A stretch of 12,673 bases of DNA from DAOTTI01 sp034437795 (GCA_034437795.1 DAOTTI010000199.1:1-12673); one strand, 5' to 3'. Positions 1-6,712 are shown, numbered from the stretch's first letter. The notes: generated from the sequence alone by a model not told the origin. Program-made: numbers and translations.

Positions 1-722
1 ACCATGCCCCTGGCGCGCCGGTCGATCACGACCTGCAGGCGCCGGCCATCGCGCTCCCAGAGGTAGGTGAAGACCTCCAGCGTGCCAACCTTCTCCTCAT
101 CCGGCCTCAGCGAGAGGTCCCGCTTGAAGTCGCGGTACCAGCCGGCCTGCCGGAAAAACTCCTGCGCCACCCCCAGGCGGAAGATCAGGGGCAGGTAGTT
201 CTCCATGTGCACGCTGGTGTCCGGCACCCAGAAGTAGCCGCTCTTCTTGTACAGGGGGACGGCCTTCAGGTTGCCAGCCCAGGTGTTGAGGTCCAGGCGC
301 GTGTAGCCGAGCGCCACGGTGCGGGCCAGCGCGGCCGTGAGCAGGTCGCGGCCGATACCCTGGCCGTGCCACGCGGGGTGCACGCTGAGGGTCCCGACGT
401 AGGCGGCGGACGGGTCACCGCTGTATTCGAACAGCGAGCAGTAGCCGACCGCCCGCTCTGCGGCGCCGTCCGGATCAGGCGCGAAGGCGATGAACGTGGC
501 CAGCGTATTGGTGTCGCGCTGCTCCTGGCGCACGCGGGCCGCCGTGGAGTGTTCGCCCCCAGCGGGGCCCCCGCCCGGCCAGGCGGAGGCGCTCTCCCGC
601 CACATGCGGGCGACGGTCTCGGCGTCCTCGTCGCGGTATTCACGGATGTGGGGCAGCGCAGGCGCGATCTCGAAGGGCCACCCCGATGCGGGGACAGAGA
701 CAGGTTCGATGGTGGCGGTCAC
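1..722 (-). CDS. GNAT family N-acetyltransferase, C-terminus cut by window edge
   Basis: Reading the minus strand from a GTG at 722 gives 240 codons with no stop before the window ends, so the protein is partial. The start is chosen because AGAGGTGG lies a few bases upstream and nothing in frame upstream has a better site. Residues about 24-165 form a GNAT domain: the acetyl-CoA loop is seen as VHPAWHGQGIG (114-124), followed by the typical NTWAGNLKAVPLYKKSGY stretch (146-163). Such enzymes move an acetyl group from acetyl-CoA to an amine; the substrate cannot be read here. Residues 164-240 continue past the usual end of a GNAT domain (VHMENYLPLIFRLGV, then a beta-rich stretch), so this looks like the N-terminal domain of a longer protein. 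It lies 58 bases after the T-rich tail of an intrinsic terminator, which suggests attenuation of its transcription. Family certain, substrate unknown. Confidence 0.88.
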   Translation of the reverse strand, partial: MTATIEPVSVPASGWPFEIAPALPHIREYRDEDAETVARMWRESASAWPGGGPAGGEHSTAARVRQEQRDTNTLATFIAFAPDPDGAAERAVGYCSLFEYSGDPSAAYVGTLSVHPAWHGQGIGRDLLTAALARTVALGYTRLDLNTWAGNLKAVPLYKKSGYFWVPDTSVHMENYLPLIFRLGVAQEFFRQAGWYRDFKRDLSLRPDEEKVGTLEVFTYLWERDGRRLQVVIDRRARGM

Positions 723-780
723 AGACCCACCTCTTTCATCAGCAAGAAGCACGAAACGAGCGCATAGGAACGAGTAGACG

Positions 781-819
781 GGAAAGAAAACGGCCACGGA
801 CCGGAGCGTGCCCGTGGCC
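781..819 (-). terminator. Intrinsic terminator, minus strand
   Basis: GGCCACGG (819-812) and CCGTGGCC (799-792) form a perfect 8-bp GC-rich stem with a 12-base loop. On the minus strand it is followed by GTTTTCTTTCCC (791-780), so it terminates minus-strand transcription. It would end the transcript coming from glyA and the small ORF, or act as the off-switch of a leader in front of the acetyltransferase that starts at 722. Confidence 0.65.
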
Positions 820-846
820 AAGCGTGGTGCGGTCAGTCCGTTCTGG

Positions 847-990
847 CTAGCCTACGCCCTGGAGCCAATGTCTCTCGTAGACGCGCCGGCATCTGCATCT
901 ACGACGGACTTCCCTGCAGGCGCTGAGACGGGGCGCACGGGGCACACTCCGGGGCGGCACGGTTGATCTGGCGACTGTCCCTCGAGCCAT
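847..990 (-). CDS. Small Arg/Cys-rich ORF, possible leader peptide
   Basis: A 47-codon frame starts at ATG 990 with a near-perfect Shine-Dalgarno, AAAGGAGG at 1005-998, seven bases upstream, and ends at TAG 847. The peptide is very basic (13 Arg) with three Cys (residues 25, 32, 34) and a cluster VRRRCRCRRV at 28-37. Five of the 13 Arg codons are AGA or AGG, uncommon in DNA this GC-rich. It lies 61 bases after glyA and before an intrinsic terminator, upstream of the acetyltransferase. No known family is recognised. It could be a leader peptide whose slow Arg/Cys codons (about 906-883) set the fold of the RNA downstream, a small basic protein made with glyA, or a chance frame. The ribosome site is the main argument for it; amino-acid composition argues neither way. 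Confidence 0.35.
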   Translation of the reverse strand: MARGTVARSTVPPRSVPRAPRLSACREVRRRCRCRRVYERHWLQGVG

Positions 991-1051
991 CAGCGCGCCT
1001 CCTTTCCCGGCGGTGAGCCGCGTGCAGAGCAGTGTACCGCACGGGGCGGCG

Positions 1052-2383
1052 CTACGCCGTCACGGGCACGCGGCCGGCGCCGGCCGCGGCCGCCTCCCGC
1101 CGCGCCTCGACCGCGGCGCAAAGCTCCTTGACGCGGGCGGCGGTTCGCTGCTGCAGCGCCTCGTTCCTCACGTCCTTCACGATGCCCGCCACCAGGCGGC
1201 CGATCTCGCGAAACTCGTCGGGTCCGAAGCCGAAGGTGGTGGCCGCCGGCGTGCCCAGACGGATGCCGCTGGTGTGCCAGGCCCCGCGGGTCTCGCCGGG
1301 CACCGTGTTGGCATTGACCACCAGGCCGGCCCGTTCCAGGGCCCGCGCTGTCTCCCGCCCCGTCGGCCCGTCGGCCGGCAGGCGGACCAGGATCAGGTGA
1401 TTGTCCGTGCCGCCGGAGACCAGCGTCAGCCCCTCCGACAGCAGGGTCTCAGCCAGGACCTTGGCGTTCTCGACCACGGCCTGCGCGTACTGCCGGAACT
1501 CGGGCTGGGCGGCCTCGTGCAGCATGACCGCCTTGGCCGCAATCACGTGCTCCAGCGGGCCGCCCTGGATGCCGGGCATGATCGCCTTGTCCAGGGCCTC
1601 TGCGTAGTCCTTGCGGCAGAGCACCATCCCGCCTCGCGGGCCGCGCAGGGTCTTGTGGGTGCTGGTGCTGCAGAACTCGGCGTATGGCACCGGCGAGGGA
1701 TGCACGCCCCCCGCCACCAGGCCGGCGATGTGCGCCATGTCGGCCAGGAGCAGCGCCCCCACGGAGTCGGCAATCTCGCGGAACCTGGCCCAGTCGAAGA
1801 TGCGCGGGTAGGCCGTGGCGCCGACCACGATCATCTTCGGCCGGTGCGCTCGCGCCAGTTCCGCCACCTGGTCGTAGTCGATCCGCTCGGTCTTCGGATC
1901 GACGCCGTAGGCCACGAAGCGGTACAGCTTGGCCGAGAAGTTGACCGGTGACCCGTGGGTCAGGTGGCCGCCGGCGTTGAGGTCCATGCCCATCACCGTG
2001 TCGCCAAACTGCAGGGCGGCGAAGTAGACGCCCATGTTGGCCTGGCTGCCGGAATGGGGCTGCACGTTGGCGTGGTCGGCGCCAAACAGCCGGCACGCCC
2101 GCTTGCGCGCCAGGTCTTCGACCACGTCGACCCAGGCGCAGCCCTGGTAATAGCGGCGCCGCGGGTAGCCTTCGGCGTACTTGGTGGTCAGGACGGAGCC
2201 CGTCGCCTCCATCACGGCGACGCTGGGGTAGTTCTCACTGGGAATGAGCTGGATCGTCTCCCGCAGGCGATGCTCCTCCCCGTCAATGGCGCGGTAGACC
2301 TCGGGATCCACCTCGGCCAGCGAACGAGACCCGCTGCCGGCAACGGACGCCGCGGCGGTCATGGAAGCGGTGGTGACCATCAC
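1052..2383 (-). CDS. glyA: Serine hydroxymethyltransferase
   Basis: Cytosolic PLP enzyme that converts serine and tetrahydrofolate to glycine and 5,10-methylene-tetrahydrofolate, the main source of one-carbon units. The 443-residue product shows the family landmarks in order: IPSENYPS (47-54), the TTKYAEGYPRRRYYQGC block (66-82), HSGSQAN (110-116), LNAGGHLTHGSPVNFS (135-150), DMAHIAGLVAGGVHPSP (215-231) and the PLP-lysine motif STSTHKTLRGPRGG (239-252, Lys244), then the RLGTPAATT folate-side motif near the C-terminus. Length fits a bacterial enzyme plus a short N-terminal tail. The start is GTG 2383, directly after the TAA of the upstream gene, with ATG 2380 as the next codon; GAGGAAAGG sits 8 bases upstream of the GTG, so either codon could serve. 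Tight spacing points to co-translation with the membrane-protein gene. Nothing is missing or broken. Confidence 0.97.
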   Translation of the reverse strand: MMVTTASMTAAASVAGSGSRSLAEVDPEVYRAIDGEEHRLRETIQLIPSENYPSVAVMEATGSVLTTKYAEGYPRRRYYQGCAWVDVVEDLARKRACRLFGADHANVQPHSGSQANMGVYFAALQFGDTVMGMDLNAGGHLTHGSPVNFSAKLYRFVAYGVDPKTERIDYDQVAELARAHRPKMIVVGATAYPRIFDWARFREIADSVGALLLADMAHIAGLVAGGVHPSPVPYAEFCSTSTHKTLRGPRGGMVLCRKDYAEALDKAIMPGIQGGPLEHVIAAKAVMLHEAAQPEFRQYAQAVVENAKVLAETLLSEGLTLVSGGTDNHLILVRLPADGPTGRETARALERAGLVVNANTVPGETRGAWHTSGIRLGTPAATTFGFGPDEFREIGRLVAGIVKDVRNEALQQRTAARVKELCAAVEARREAAAAGAGRVPVTA

Positions 2384-2905
2384 TTAGCTTGCCTTTCCTC
2401 TGTGTCTCTCAAGCTGCTGGGCCCTCGGCGTGCGCTGGGCCGTCTCTGACTTCTCCGGCTTCTGCGCCTTCTGCGCCTTGTGCCCCAGCCAGCCGCCGAA
2501 GGCGGCCGCCGAGAGGTTGAGCACGTCGCCAAGTATGATGCCGCCGATGTTCATGCGAGGCAGGACCAGTGGCCCATACTCGCGTACGAGCCAGGCCTCG
2601 TAGAGCGCGCTGCCGGCGGCCCAGACGACGATGAACGCCACTGCCACGGCGGCGCCGTTCATAAATCCCGAGGTGCCGGCCAGGCGCCCGGCCAGCAACC
2701 CGCCGGCAAACAGGGCCAGAAACTGGGCCAGGGGCAGCCAGGCCACGCCATCCGCCAGGCCGGCCCGCGCCAGGCCAAACCCCAGGGCCACCGCCAGGAG
2801 ATAGCTGGTGATGACCCCCGCGGCGATGGCCCCCCAGCGGAGGCGGATTTCTAGCTCCTTGTCGTCATGATCCGCTTCGGCCACCCTCGGCCGTGGTGCC
2901 GTCAC
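2384..2905 (-). CDS. Small four-helix membrane protein, function unknown
   Basis: A 173-residue protein with a charged N-terminal tail (1-22), four hydrophobic segments (about 24-47, 54-75, 81-103 and 119-141) and a hydrophilic Lys/Gln/Arg-rich C-terminal tail (142-173) containing KAQKAQKPEK. There is no signal peptide beyond the first helix, so it should be an inner-membrane protein with both tails probably on the same side. Spacing and Gly/Ala-rich helices are reminiscent of the small bacterial TIGR04086-like membrane family, but I cannot confirm membership. It starts at GTG 2905, 41 bases inside the end of the upstream regulator gene, with CAGGGA just upstream, and its TAA abuts the glyA start. 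The three genes therefore look co-transcribed and partly translationally coupled. No role in one-carbon metabolism can be read from the sequence. Confidence 0.8.
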   Translation of the reverse strand: MTAPRPRVAEADHDDKELEIRLRWGAIAAGVITSYLLAVALGFGLARAGLADGVAWLPLAQFLALFAGGLLAGRLAGTSGFMNGAAVAVAFIVVWAAGSALYEAWLVREYGPLVLPRMNIGGIILGDVLNLSAAAFGGWLGHKAQKAQKPEKSETAQRTPRAQQLERHRGKAS

Positions 2906-3212
2906 GTGATCCCTGCCCTTCGTGTGCCTGCTCTACCTGAGGTGCGCGGCGCTGGTCCGGCCGGCCGTACTCGCCGCGCGCCTCGCCGTCGTCCTGCTCG
3001 TCGTAGCGGAAGGCGGCCCGTTCGGCGATGAGGCTGAGCAGCTTGGCGGAGGCGCCGCGGGGCCGGTACATGCCGGTCTCCCACTCGCTCACCGTCTGCT
3101 GGCGCGTGCCCAGCTCCTCGGAAAGCCGCTGCTGCGTATAGCCCAGGTGGCGGCGAAGCGCACGGATGCGTTTGGCGTCCCAGACCTCGTAACGCGGCTT
3201 CTTGCTCGGCAT
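2865..3212 (-). CDS. XRE-type helix-turn-helix regulator
   Basis: A 115-residue protein. Residues 14-64 form a Cro/C1-type helix-turn-helix: RIRALRRHLGYTQQRLSEELGTRQQTVSEWETGMYRPRG shows the usual pattern of helix 2 (YTQQRLSEEL), turn (GTR) and recognition helix (QQTVSEWETG). The C-terminal 45 residues are hydrophilic and look disordered. The start is taken as ATG 3212 (MPSKKPRYEV) because a TATGAT box at 3228-3223 overlaps the earlier in-frame ATG at 3227 and would place the transcript start only a few bases before 3212, giving a leaderless message; no Shine-Dalgarno precedes either codon. The earlier ATG remains possible and would add five residues. It is first gene of the apparent operon with the membrane protein and glyA, and may control that operon. 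Confidence 0.85.
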   Translation of the reverse strand: MPSKKPRYEVWDAKRIRALRRHLGYTQQRLSEELGTRQQTVSEWETGMYRPRGASAKLLSLIAERAAFRYDEQDDGEARGEYGRPDQRRAPQVEQAHEGQGSRDGTTAEGGRSGS

Positions 3213-3222
3213 GACGCTTTTG

Positions 3223-3228
3223 ATCATA
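3223..3228 (-). promoter_or_regulatory. Candidate -10 box of the XRE / membrane protein / glyA operon
   Basis: TATGAT on the minus strand (5 of 6 to the consensus) lies 10 bases before ATG 3212, where a leaderless transcript would begin. No good -35 hexamer is seen 16-18 bases upstream, so the call rests on the -10 and its position. Confidence 0.35.
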
Positions 3229-3310
3229 CACGGAAACGTCAGCCCGCGGCCGGCCGATCCGGCGCTTCCGTACCGTCGGATGGCTGGCCCAGATCCTTCA
3301 CGGCCAGCGA

Positions 3311-3353
3311 GACGAGTTCCCTCTCCCTATGGGAAAGGGTAAGGGCTCCGCCT
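3311..3353 (+). repeat. Dispersed palindromic repeat, copy 1
   Basis: Core CCCTCTCCC-TAT-GGGAAAGGG at 3319-3339, flanked by GAGTT on the left and TAAGGGCTCCGCC on the right. It is one of at least six related copies in this window, all outside genes. This copy faces copy 2 at 3541-3589 in the opposite orientation. Confidence 0.7.
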
Positions 3354-3372
3354 CGTGAATACTCCCCCATGC

Positions 3373-3398
3373 CCCTGTGGGGCACCAACGCCACAGGG
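3373..3398. repeat. Isolated inverted repeat
   Basis: CCCTGTGG (3373-3380) and CCACAGGG (3391-3398) pair perfectly across a 10-base loop. No T-run follows on either strand, so it is not a clear terminator. It lies between palindromic repeat copies 1 and 2. The rest of the gap 3229-3606 shows no reading frame with a convincing start. Confidence 0.5.
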
Positions 3399-3540
3399 AA
3401 GAGACGGGCTATTTTCACAGGGATCCCAGCTAGCGCCAGATAGATCGCCTTCCCGCAGCGGACGCCGCGCCATGCACTGGCCCGGATCCATTGGGACGCA
3501 CACCATCCGGTTCCTGTGGACCTGGACTATTCCTGAGCGG

Positions 3541-3589
3541 AGCGCTCACCACAGCCCGCTCCCCCAAAGGGAAAGGGGACTGCTCGCCG
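3541..3589 (-). repeat. Dispersed palindromic repeat, copy 2 (inverted)
   Basis: CCCGCTCCCCC-AAA-GGGAAAGGGG at 3555-3579; in minus orientation its tail reads GGCTGTGGTGAGCGCT, a worn version of the AGGGTGAGGGCT tail of other copies. It lies just after the stop of the ABC transporter and may act as its transcript end. Confidence 0.6.
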
Positions 3590-3606
3590 CCCGTGGCGAA
3601 ACCAGG

Positions 3607-5859
3607 CTAGCGGTAGCGCGCCGCCTGCATCTGATAGAGGGTAGCGTAGCGTCCGCCCAGCTGCAGGAGCTCGTCGTGGCTGCCGCGCTCAATGACGCGC
3701 CCGCGCTCCAGCACCACGATGTGGTCGGCCATCTTCACAGTGGAGAAACGGTGCGAGATGAGCAGCGTGGCCTTCTCCCGCGTCAGCTCATGGAAGCGCA
3801 GGTAGACGTCGTATTCCGCCTGGGCATCCAGCGCCGCCGTCGGCTCGTCCAGGATCAGGAGCTGCGCGCCGTGGCCGTCCGGGGCCGTGGCCCCATCAGC
3901 CGTCTCGGCATCCAAGGCGCGTACGTCGGCGCCGGCGCGGTCCCCGCGTTGACGCCACTCGTCTGGCGGGAGGCGCTCCGGGCCCATGCCATGCCCCTCG
4001 GGGCCGGTCGCGGGTGCACGTTGCCGACCGTCGCCTGTGTGCCCGTTGCCGGACCCGGCCGCCTCCCCTCCATCCTGGATGGGGTCGCCCCGTGTCCCGC
4101 TCGGCCCGTTCGAGCGTGTCCCAGCGCGCATGAAGGCCCGCGCCAGGGCGATCTTCTGCCACTCCCCGCCGGCGAGGTCCACGCCCTCCTCAACGCGCAG
4201 GCTGCGCGTGTTGGAGACCATCGCCCAGAACCGCCGCCCGAGGGTCGTGTCGTAGCCCTGGGGGAGCCGGGCGATGACGGCGTCTGCCCCGCTCCAGGCG
4301 GCGGCCGCCTGCACCGCCGGCAGGTCGTCCACTCGCTCCACCTGGCCAACACCTACGTTCTCCCGCGCCGTGAGGTGGTACCGCGAGTAGTCCTGGAAGA
4401 TGACGCCGATCTGGCGGCGCCACTGATCGAGGTCATACTCGCGCAGGTCCACGCCGTCCACCAGGATCTGCCCCTCGGTCGGGTCGTAGAGGCGCGCCAG
4501 CAGCTTGACCAACGTCGTCTTCCCCGCCCCATTTTCACCCACCAGGGCCACCGCCTCGCCGGGGCGGATGGTGAAGCTCACGTCTTCCAGCACCAGACGC
4601 TCGGTCCCCGGATAACGGAAGGTGACATGCCGAAACTCGATGCCTTCCTGCAGAGGCACCGGCACCGGCCTGGCCTGCCCGGGCGGCGGCAGCGGCATGG
4701 TGGGCGGCAGCGCCAGAAACTCAAAGAGGTGGCTGGCGAACAGGTTGCTTTCGTACAGCCCCGCCAGGTAGGTGACCACGCCGGAGAGCCCGGTCTGCAC
4801 CTGGTTGATTGCGCTGGCGTAGAGCGTGAGGCTGCCCGGCGTGATCCGCCCCAGCAGGGCCTCCAGCACCACGTAGGCGTAGGCGCCGGTGGACGCCAGC
4901 GCCGCCAGCGCCGCCAGCGCCGAGTTCCGGCGCCACTGGGCCACGTGCAACTGCTGGTGGCGCCGGCGGTAGGCATCAAAGAGGTCGAGATAACGGCCCA
5001 GGAAAAAGCCGGCCAGGCCGAAGATGCGGATCTCCTTCGCGTCGGTACTGCTGGTCAGCGCCTGCCGGAAGTAGTCCATGCGCCGCACCTCGGGGATCTC
5101 GCGGGACTGCACCGTCCAGTTCTCGTGCTGGTGGCGGAACTGGATGATCACGTGGGGCAGGGCCAGGCACACGACGGCCAGCGCCAGCAGGGGCTGAAAG
5201 CCAACGAGCACCCCCAGCATCGCCAGCAGCCCGACCGCGGCGCGGAGCAGCATCGTCATCTGCTGGAGCATCTGCAGGGGCCGGAACCCCGCCTCTTGCT
5301 GGGCGCGCTGCAGCAGGTCGTAGAACGTCGGGCTCTCGAAGAACGTGAGGTCGGCCAGCCCCGCGGCCTTGCGCAGGATACGGAGATTGATGTCCCGCGA
5401 GAGGTAGTCGCCTAGCTGCTGCTGCACCAGCCGGTTGGCCGGCTCCGCGGCCTGGCCGACGAGCGAGACGCCGGCCTGCAGCGCCAGCAGCCCCAGCACC
5501 GTCCCGATCAGTAGCTCCGGCAACGCGGCGCCGCTGCCGGCGGCCGCTCCCGCCGCCCCCGGCGCAATCGCCGCCACGGCGGCGTCCACGATCAGCTTGG
5601 TGATCCACACCTGCGCCAGGGGCACCAGCCCCTGCACCACGGTGAGGATCAACAGCACGGTGGCGTACCGCGGATGCGCCTCCCACACCAGGCGGAGCAC
5701 CCGCGGCGTCCCGCCCAGCACGCGCGCCGCCTCCCAGGCTCGCGCGGCGAGGCGGCCCCACCTGCGGGGCAGCGCTGCCGGTCCGGGCGGTTCGAGCGCC
5801 TGCCCTGGTCCCGTTGATCCCGCCTGTCTCGGCGGGGCTGCCGTTGCTCCTGGTGCCAT
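3607..5859 (-). CDS. ABC transporter half-protein (fused permease and ATPase), exporter type
   Basis: A 750-residue membrane exporter subunit that should pair with itself or a partner. After a Pro/Gly-rich tail (1-50) comes a type I exporter membrane domain (about 60-375) with hydrophobic segments near 66-90, 113-136, 203-240 and 313-358. The ATPase domain (about 405-750) has Walker A GENGAGKTT (441-449), Q-loop Gln489 in FQDYSRYHLT, signature LAGGEWQ (562-568, a variant of LSGGQ), Walker B LLILDE (667-672), the TAALD D-loop and switch His703. Between the signature helix (ALARAFMR, ending 578) and Walker B lie about 86 extra residues (579-664; bases 4125-3868), Gly/Pro/Asp-rich without Cys; relatives have only a few residues there. 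A second extra stretch, WAMVSNTRSLRVE, precedes the signature. All catalytic motifs remain and the frame is open, so the protein is probably functional. It starts at ATG 5859, 27 bases after the ArsR-type gene, and is likely under its control. Substrate unknown. Confidence 0.93.
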   Translation of the reverse strand: MAPGATAAPPRQAGSTGPGQALEPPGPAALPRRWGRLAARAWEAARVLGGTPRVLRLVWEAHPRYATVLLILTVVQGLVPLAQVWITKLIVDAAVAAIAPGAAGAAAGSGAALPELLIGTVLGLLALQAGVSLVGQAAEPANRLVQQQLGDYLSRDINLRILRKAAGLADLTFFESPTFYDLLQRAQQEAGFRPLQMLQQMTMLLRAAVGLLAMLGVLVGFQPLLALAVVCLALPHVIIQFRHQHENWTVQSREIPEVRRMDYFRQALTSSTDAKEIRIFGLAGFFLGRYLDLFDAYRRRHQQLHVAQWRRNSALAALAALASTGAYAYVVLEALLGRITPGSLTLYASAINQVQTGLSGVVTYLAGLYESNLFASHLFEFLALPPTMPLPPPGQARPVPVPLQEGIEFRHVTFRYPGTERLVLEDVSFTIRPGEAVALVGENGAGKTTLVKLLARLYDPTEGQILVDGVDLREYDLDQWRRQIGVIFQDYSRYHLTARENVGVGQVERVDDLPAVQAAAAWSGADAVIARLPQGYDTTLGRRFWAMVSNTRSLRVEEGVDLAGGEWQKIALARAFMRAGTRSNGPSGTRGDPIQDGGEAAGSGNGHTGDGRQRAPATGPEGHGMGPERLPPDEWRQRGDRAGADVRALDAETADGATAPDGHGAQLLILDEPTAALDAQAEYDVYLRFHELTREKATLLISHRFSTVKMADHIVVLERGRVIERGSHDELLQLGGRYATLYQMQAARYR

Positions 5860-5886
5860 GGCTACGCCTCTGTGATGCCCCGCGCG

Positions 5887-6441
5887 TCAGAGCAGATGGG
5901 GCGTGACCGCGAGCGCCGCCACCAGGGCCTTTCGGCCGGCGATGGTGAGGCGGTATCGGTTGCGCTGGGGCATCTCTACCCAGCGCGCGGCGTAGAGCTC
6001 CCGCATGTGGTGGTAGAGGCTGCCCGTACTGAGCCCGCTGGCCTCGGCCAGCTCCGCCGCCGTCTTCTCGCCGCGCCAGAGCATCTGCATCAGCCGCAGC
6101 CGCGCCTCGTTACCCAGCGCCGCGTGCGCCCGCGCCACGTCTTGCAGCGCCTCGGGGGTCGCCTGCGGCCCCTCGGCGCCCGTGGCCGTTTCGCCTGCCC
6201 AGGTCAGCACGCGGCCGGACGGCTCCCGCAGGGCGCAGGCGAGGAAGAAGAGCGACGAGTGTTCCTTCGCCCGCACCTCGGCGTCAAGCTGACGGCCGAC
6301 GGCCTGCGCCCGCACCGGATACTCCTGGTGGCCCGCGATCGGCCTCAGCTCCACCGCGCCGCCGACGGCCGCCTCCAGGCTCTCCACCCGTGCGCGCAGC
6401 TCGGCCAGCTCCCGCCGGACCGCATCCAGCGCACCATCCAT
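5887..6441 (-). CDS. ArsR-type winged-helix regulator
   Basis: A 184-residue DNA-binding protein. Residues 5-26 (ALDAVRRELAELRARVESLEAA) look like a short coiled coil, 33-95 a small alpha/beta domain of unknown type, and 102-175 an ArsR-like winged helix: LGNEARLRLMQMLWRGEKTAAELAEASGLSTGSLYHHMRELYAARWVE, with recognition helix near 138-149 and wing NRYRLTIAGRKAL. No CxC metal-binding pair is present at the usual ArsR helix position, so a metal sensor is unlikely. The start ATG 6441 is chosen over an in-frame extension to 6534 because a promoter at 6483-6455 lies across the longer N-terminus. It precedes the exporter gene by 27 bases in the same direction, the normal arrangement for a repressor of its neighbouring transporter. 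The small molecule it senses cannot be deduced. Confidence 0.88.
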   Translation of the reverse strand: MDGALDAVRRELAELRARVESLEAAVGGAVELRPIAGHQEYPVRAQAVGRQLDAEVRAKEHSSLFFLACALREPSGRVLTWAGETATGAEGPQATPEALQDVARAHAALGNEARLRLMQMLWRGEKTAAELAEASGLSTGSLYHHMRELYAARWVEMPQRNRYRLTIAGRKALVAALAVTPHLL

Positions 6442-6454
6442 AGCGACGTTTTCC

Positions 6455-6483
6455 AGTATTCCAGAATTCTGGTGCACTGCCAA
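6455..6483 (-). promoter_or_regulatory. Promoter with embedded operator palindrome for the regulator/exporter pair
   Basis: On the minus strand TTGGCA (6483-6478, 5 of 6 to TTGACA) is followed after exactly 17 bases by AATACT (6460-6455). The spacer holds the perfect 12-bp palindrome CCAGAATTCTGG (6472-6461), and a further CCAGTATT half-site runs directly into the -10. Transcription would start near 6448, seven bases before ATG 6441. A protein bound to the palindrome would block RNA polymerase, so this is the likely autoregulatory site of the ArsR-type protein. Confidence 0.6.
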
Positions 6484-6586
6484 GCGCAAGCTGAGTGCGA
6501 CCGGTTGGCGAAACCAGATCTTCCGGACGCGCACGATCCAGTTCCGTCCCCATCTGAGAGCGGCCCAGGATGAGCGGTCCCTTAGT

Positions 6587-6630
6587 TCCGTCTCCCTTAC
6601 TTAGGGAGAGGGTTAGGGTGAGGACCCCGC
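6587..6630 (+). repeat. Dispersed palindromic repeat, copy 3
   Basis: TCTCCCTTAC-TTAGGGAGAGGG with the tail TTAGGGTGAGGACCCCGC, in the same orientation as copy 1. It lies in the 335-base divergent gap between the ArsR-type regulator and the hydroxylase operon; apart from this repeat and the promoter candidates nothing else is seen there. Confidence 0.65.
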
Positions 6631-6706
6631 TGGTGAAGATCGGAGCTGGCGCCATCTGGAACGGGCGTGCGCCGGCGTCGCCCCGCACCAGGGCCCGTGC
6701 AACCGA

Positions 6707-6712
6707 TAGAAT
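6707..6712 (+). promoter_or_regulatory. Candidate -10 box of the hydroxylase operon
   Basis: TAGAAT (5 of 6 to the consensus) lies 64 bases upstream of the first subunit start. No clear -35 hexamer is seen at the right distance, so this is weak. Confidence 0.25.

Larger units (their letters stand above)
781..1000 (-). promoter_or_regulatory. Possible attenuator / structured leader of the acetyltransferase gene
   Basis: Read on the minus strand, this gene-poor stretch can form a series of helices: GCGCTGA (996-990) with TCAGCGC (926-920); AGTCCGT (910-904) with ACGGACT (841-835), enclosing CGTAGA/TCTACG (903-898, 881-876) and TGGCT/AGCCA (867-863, 848-844); then the terminator at 819-781. ACGGAC (841-836) can instead pair with GTCCGT (801-796), which takes bases from the 3' arm of the terminator. 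These would be mutually exclusive folds, as in a transcription attenuator. A single 7-bp match is expected by chance in a stretch of this size, so only the terminator is strong by itself. I could not match it to S-box, T-box, TPP, cobalamin, glycine, ZTP or fluoride riboswitch cores. The alternative is plain intergenic DNA ending the glyA operon. Confidence 0.35.

Noticed and set aside
847..1000. A known riboswitch such as the SAM-I (S-box), suggested by GAGGGAC and AACC near 983-961
   Set aside because: The remaining S-box core (GAUGAA, GGCAACC, GGUGCCAAUUCC) is absent, and no other known class fits.
3355..5415. A 686-codon open frame on the plus strand
   Set aside because: It lies antisense to the ABC transporter, has Gly/Arg/His-rich composition and no family motif; the GC-rich codon bias of the real gene keeps this frame open.
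6442..6534. Longer N-terminus (31 residues) for the ArsR-type regulator
   Set aside because: The promoter and its operator lie inside this extension, and the extra residues have no regular structure.
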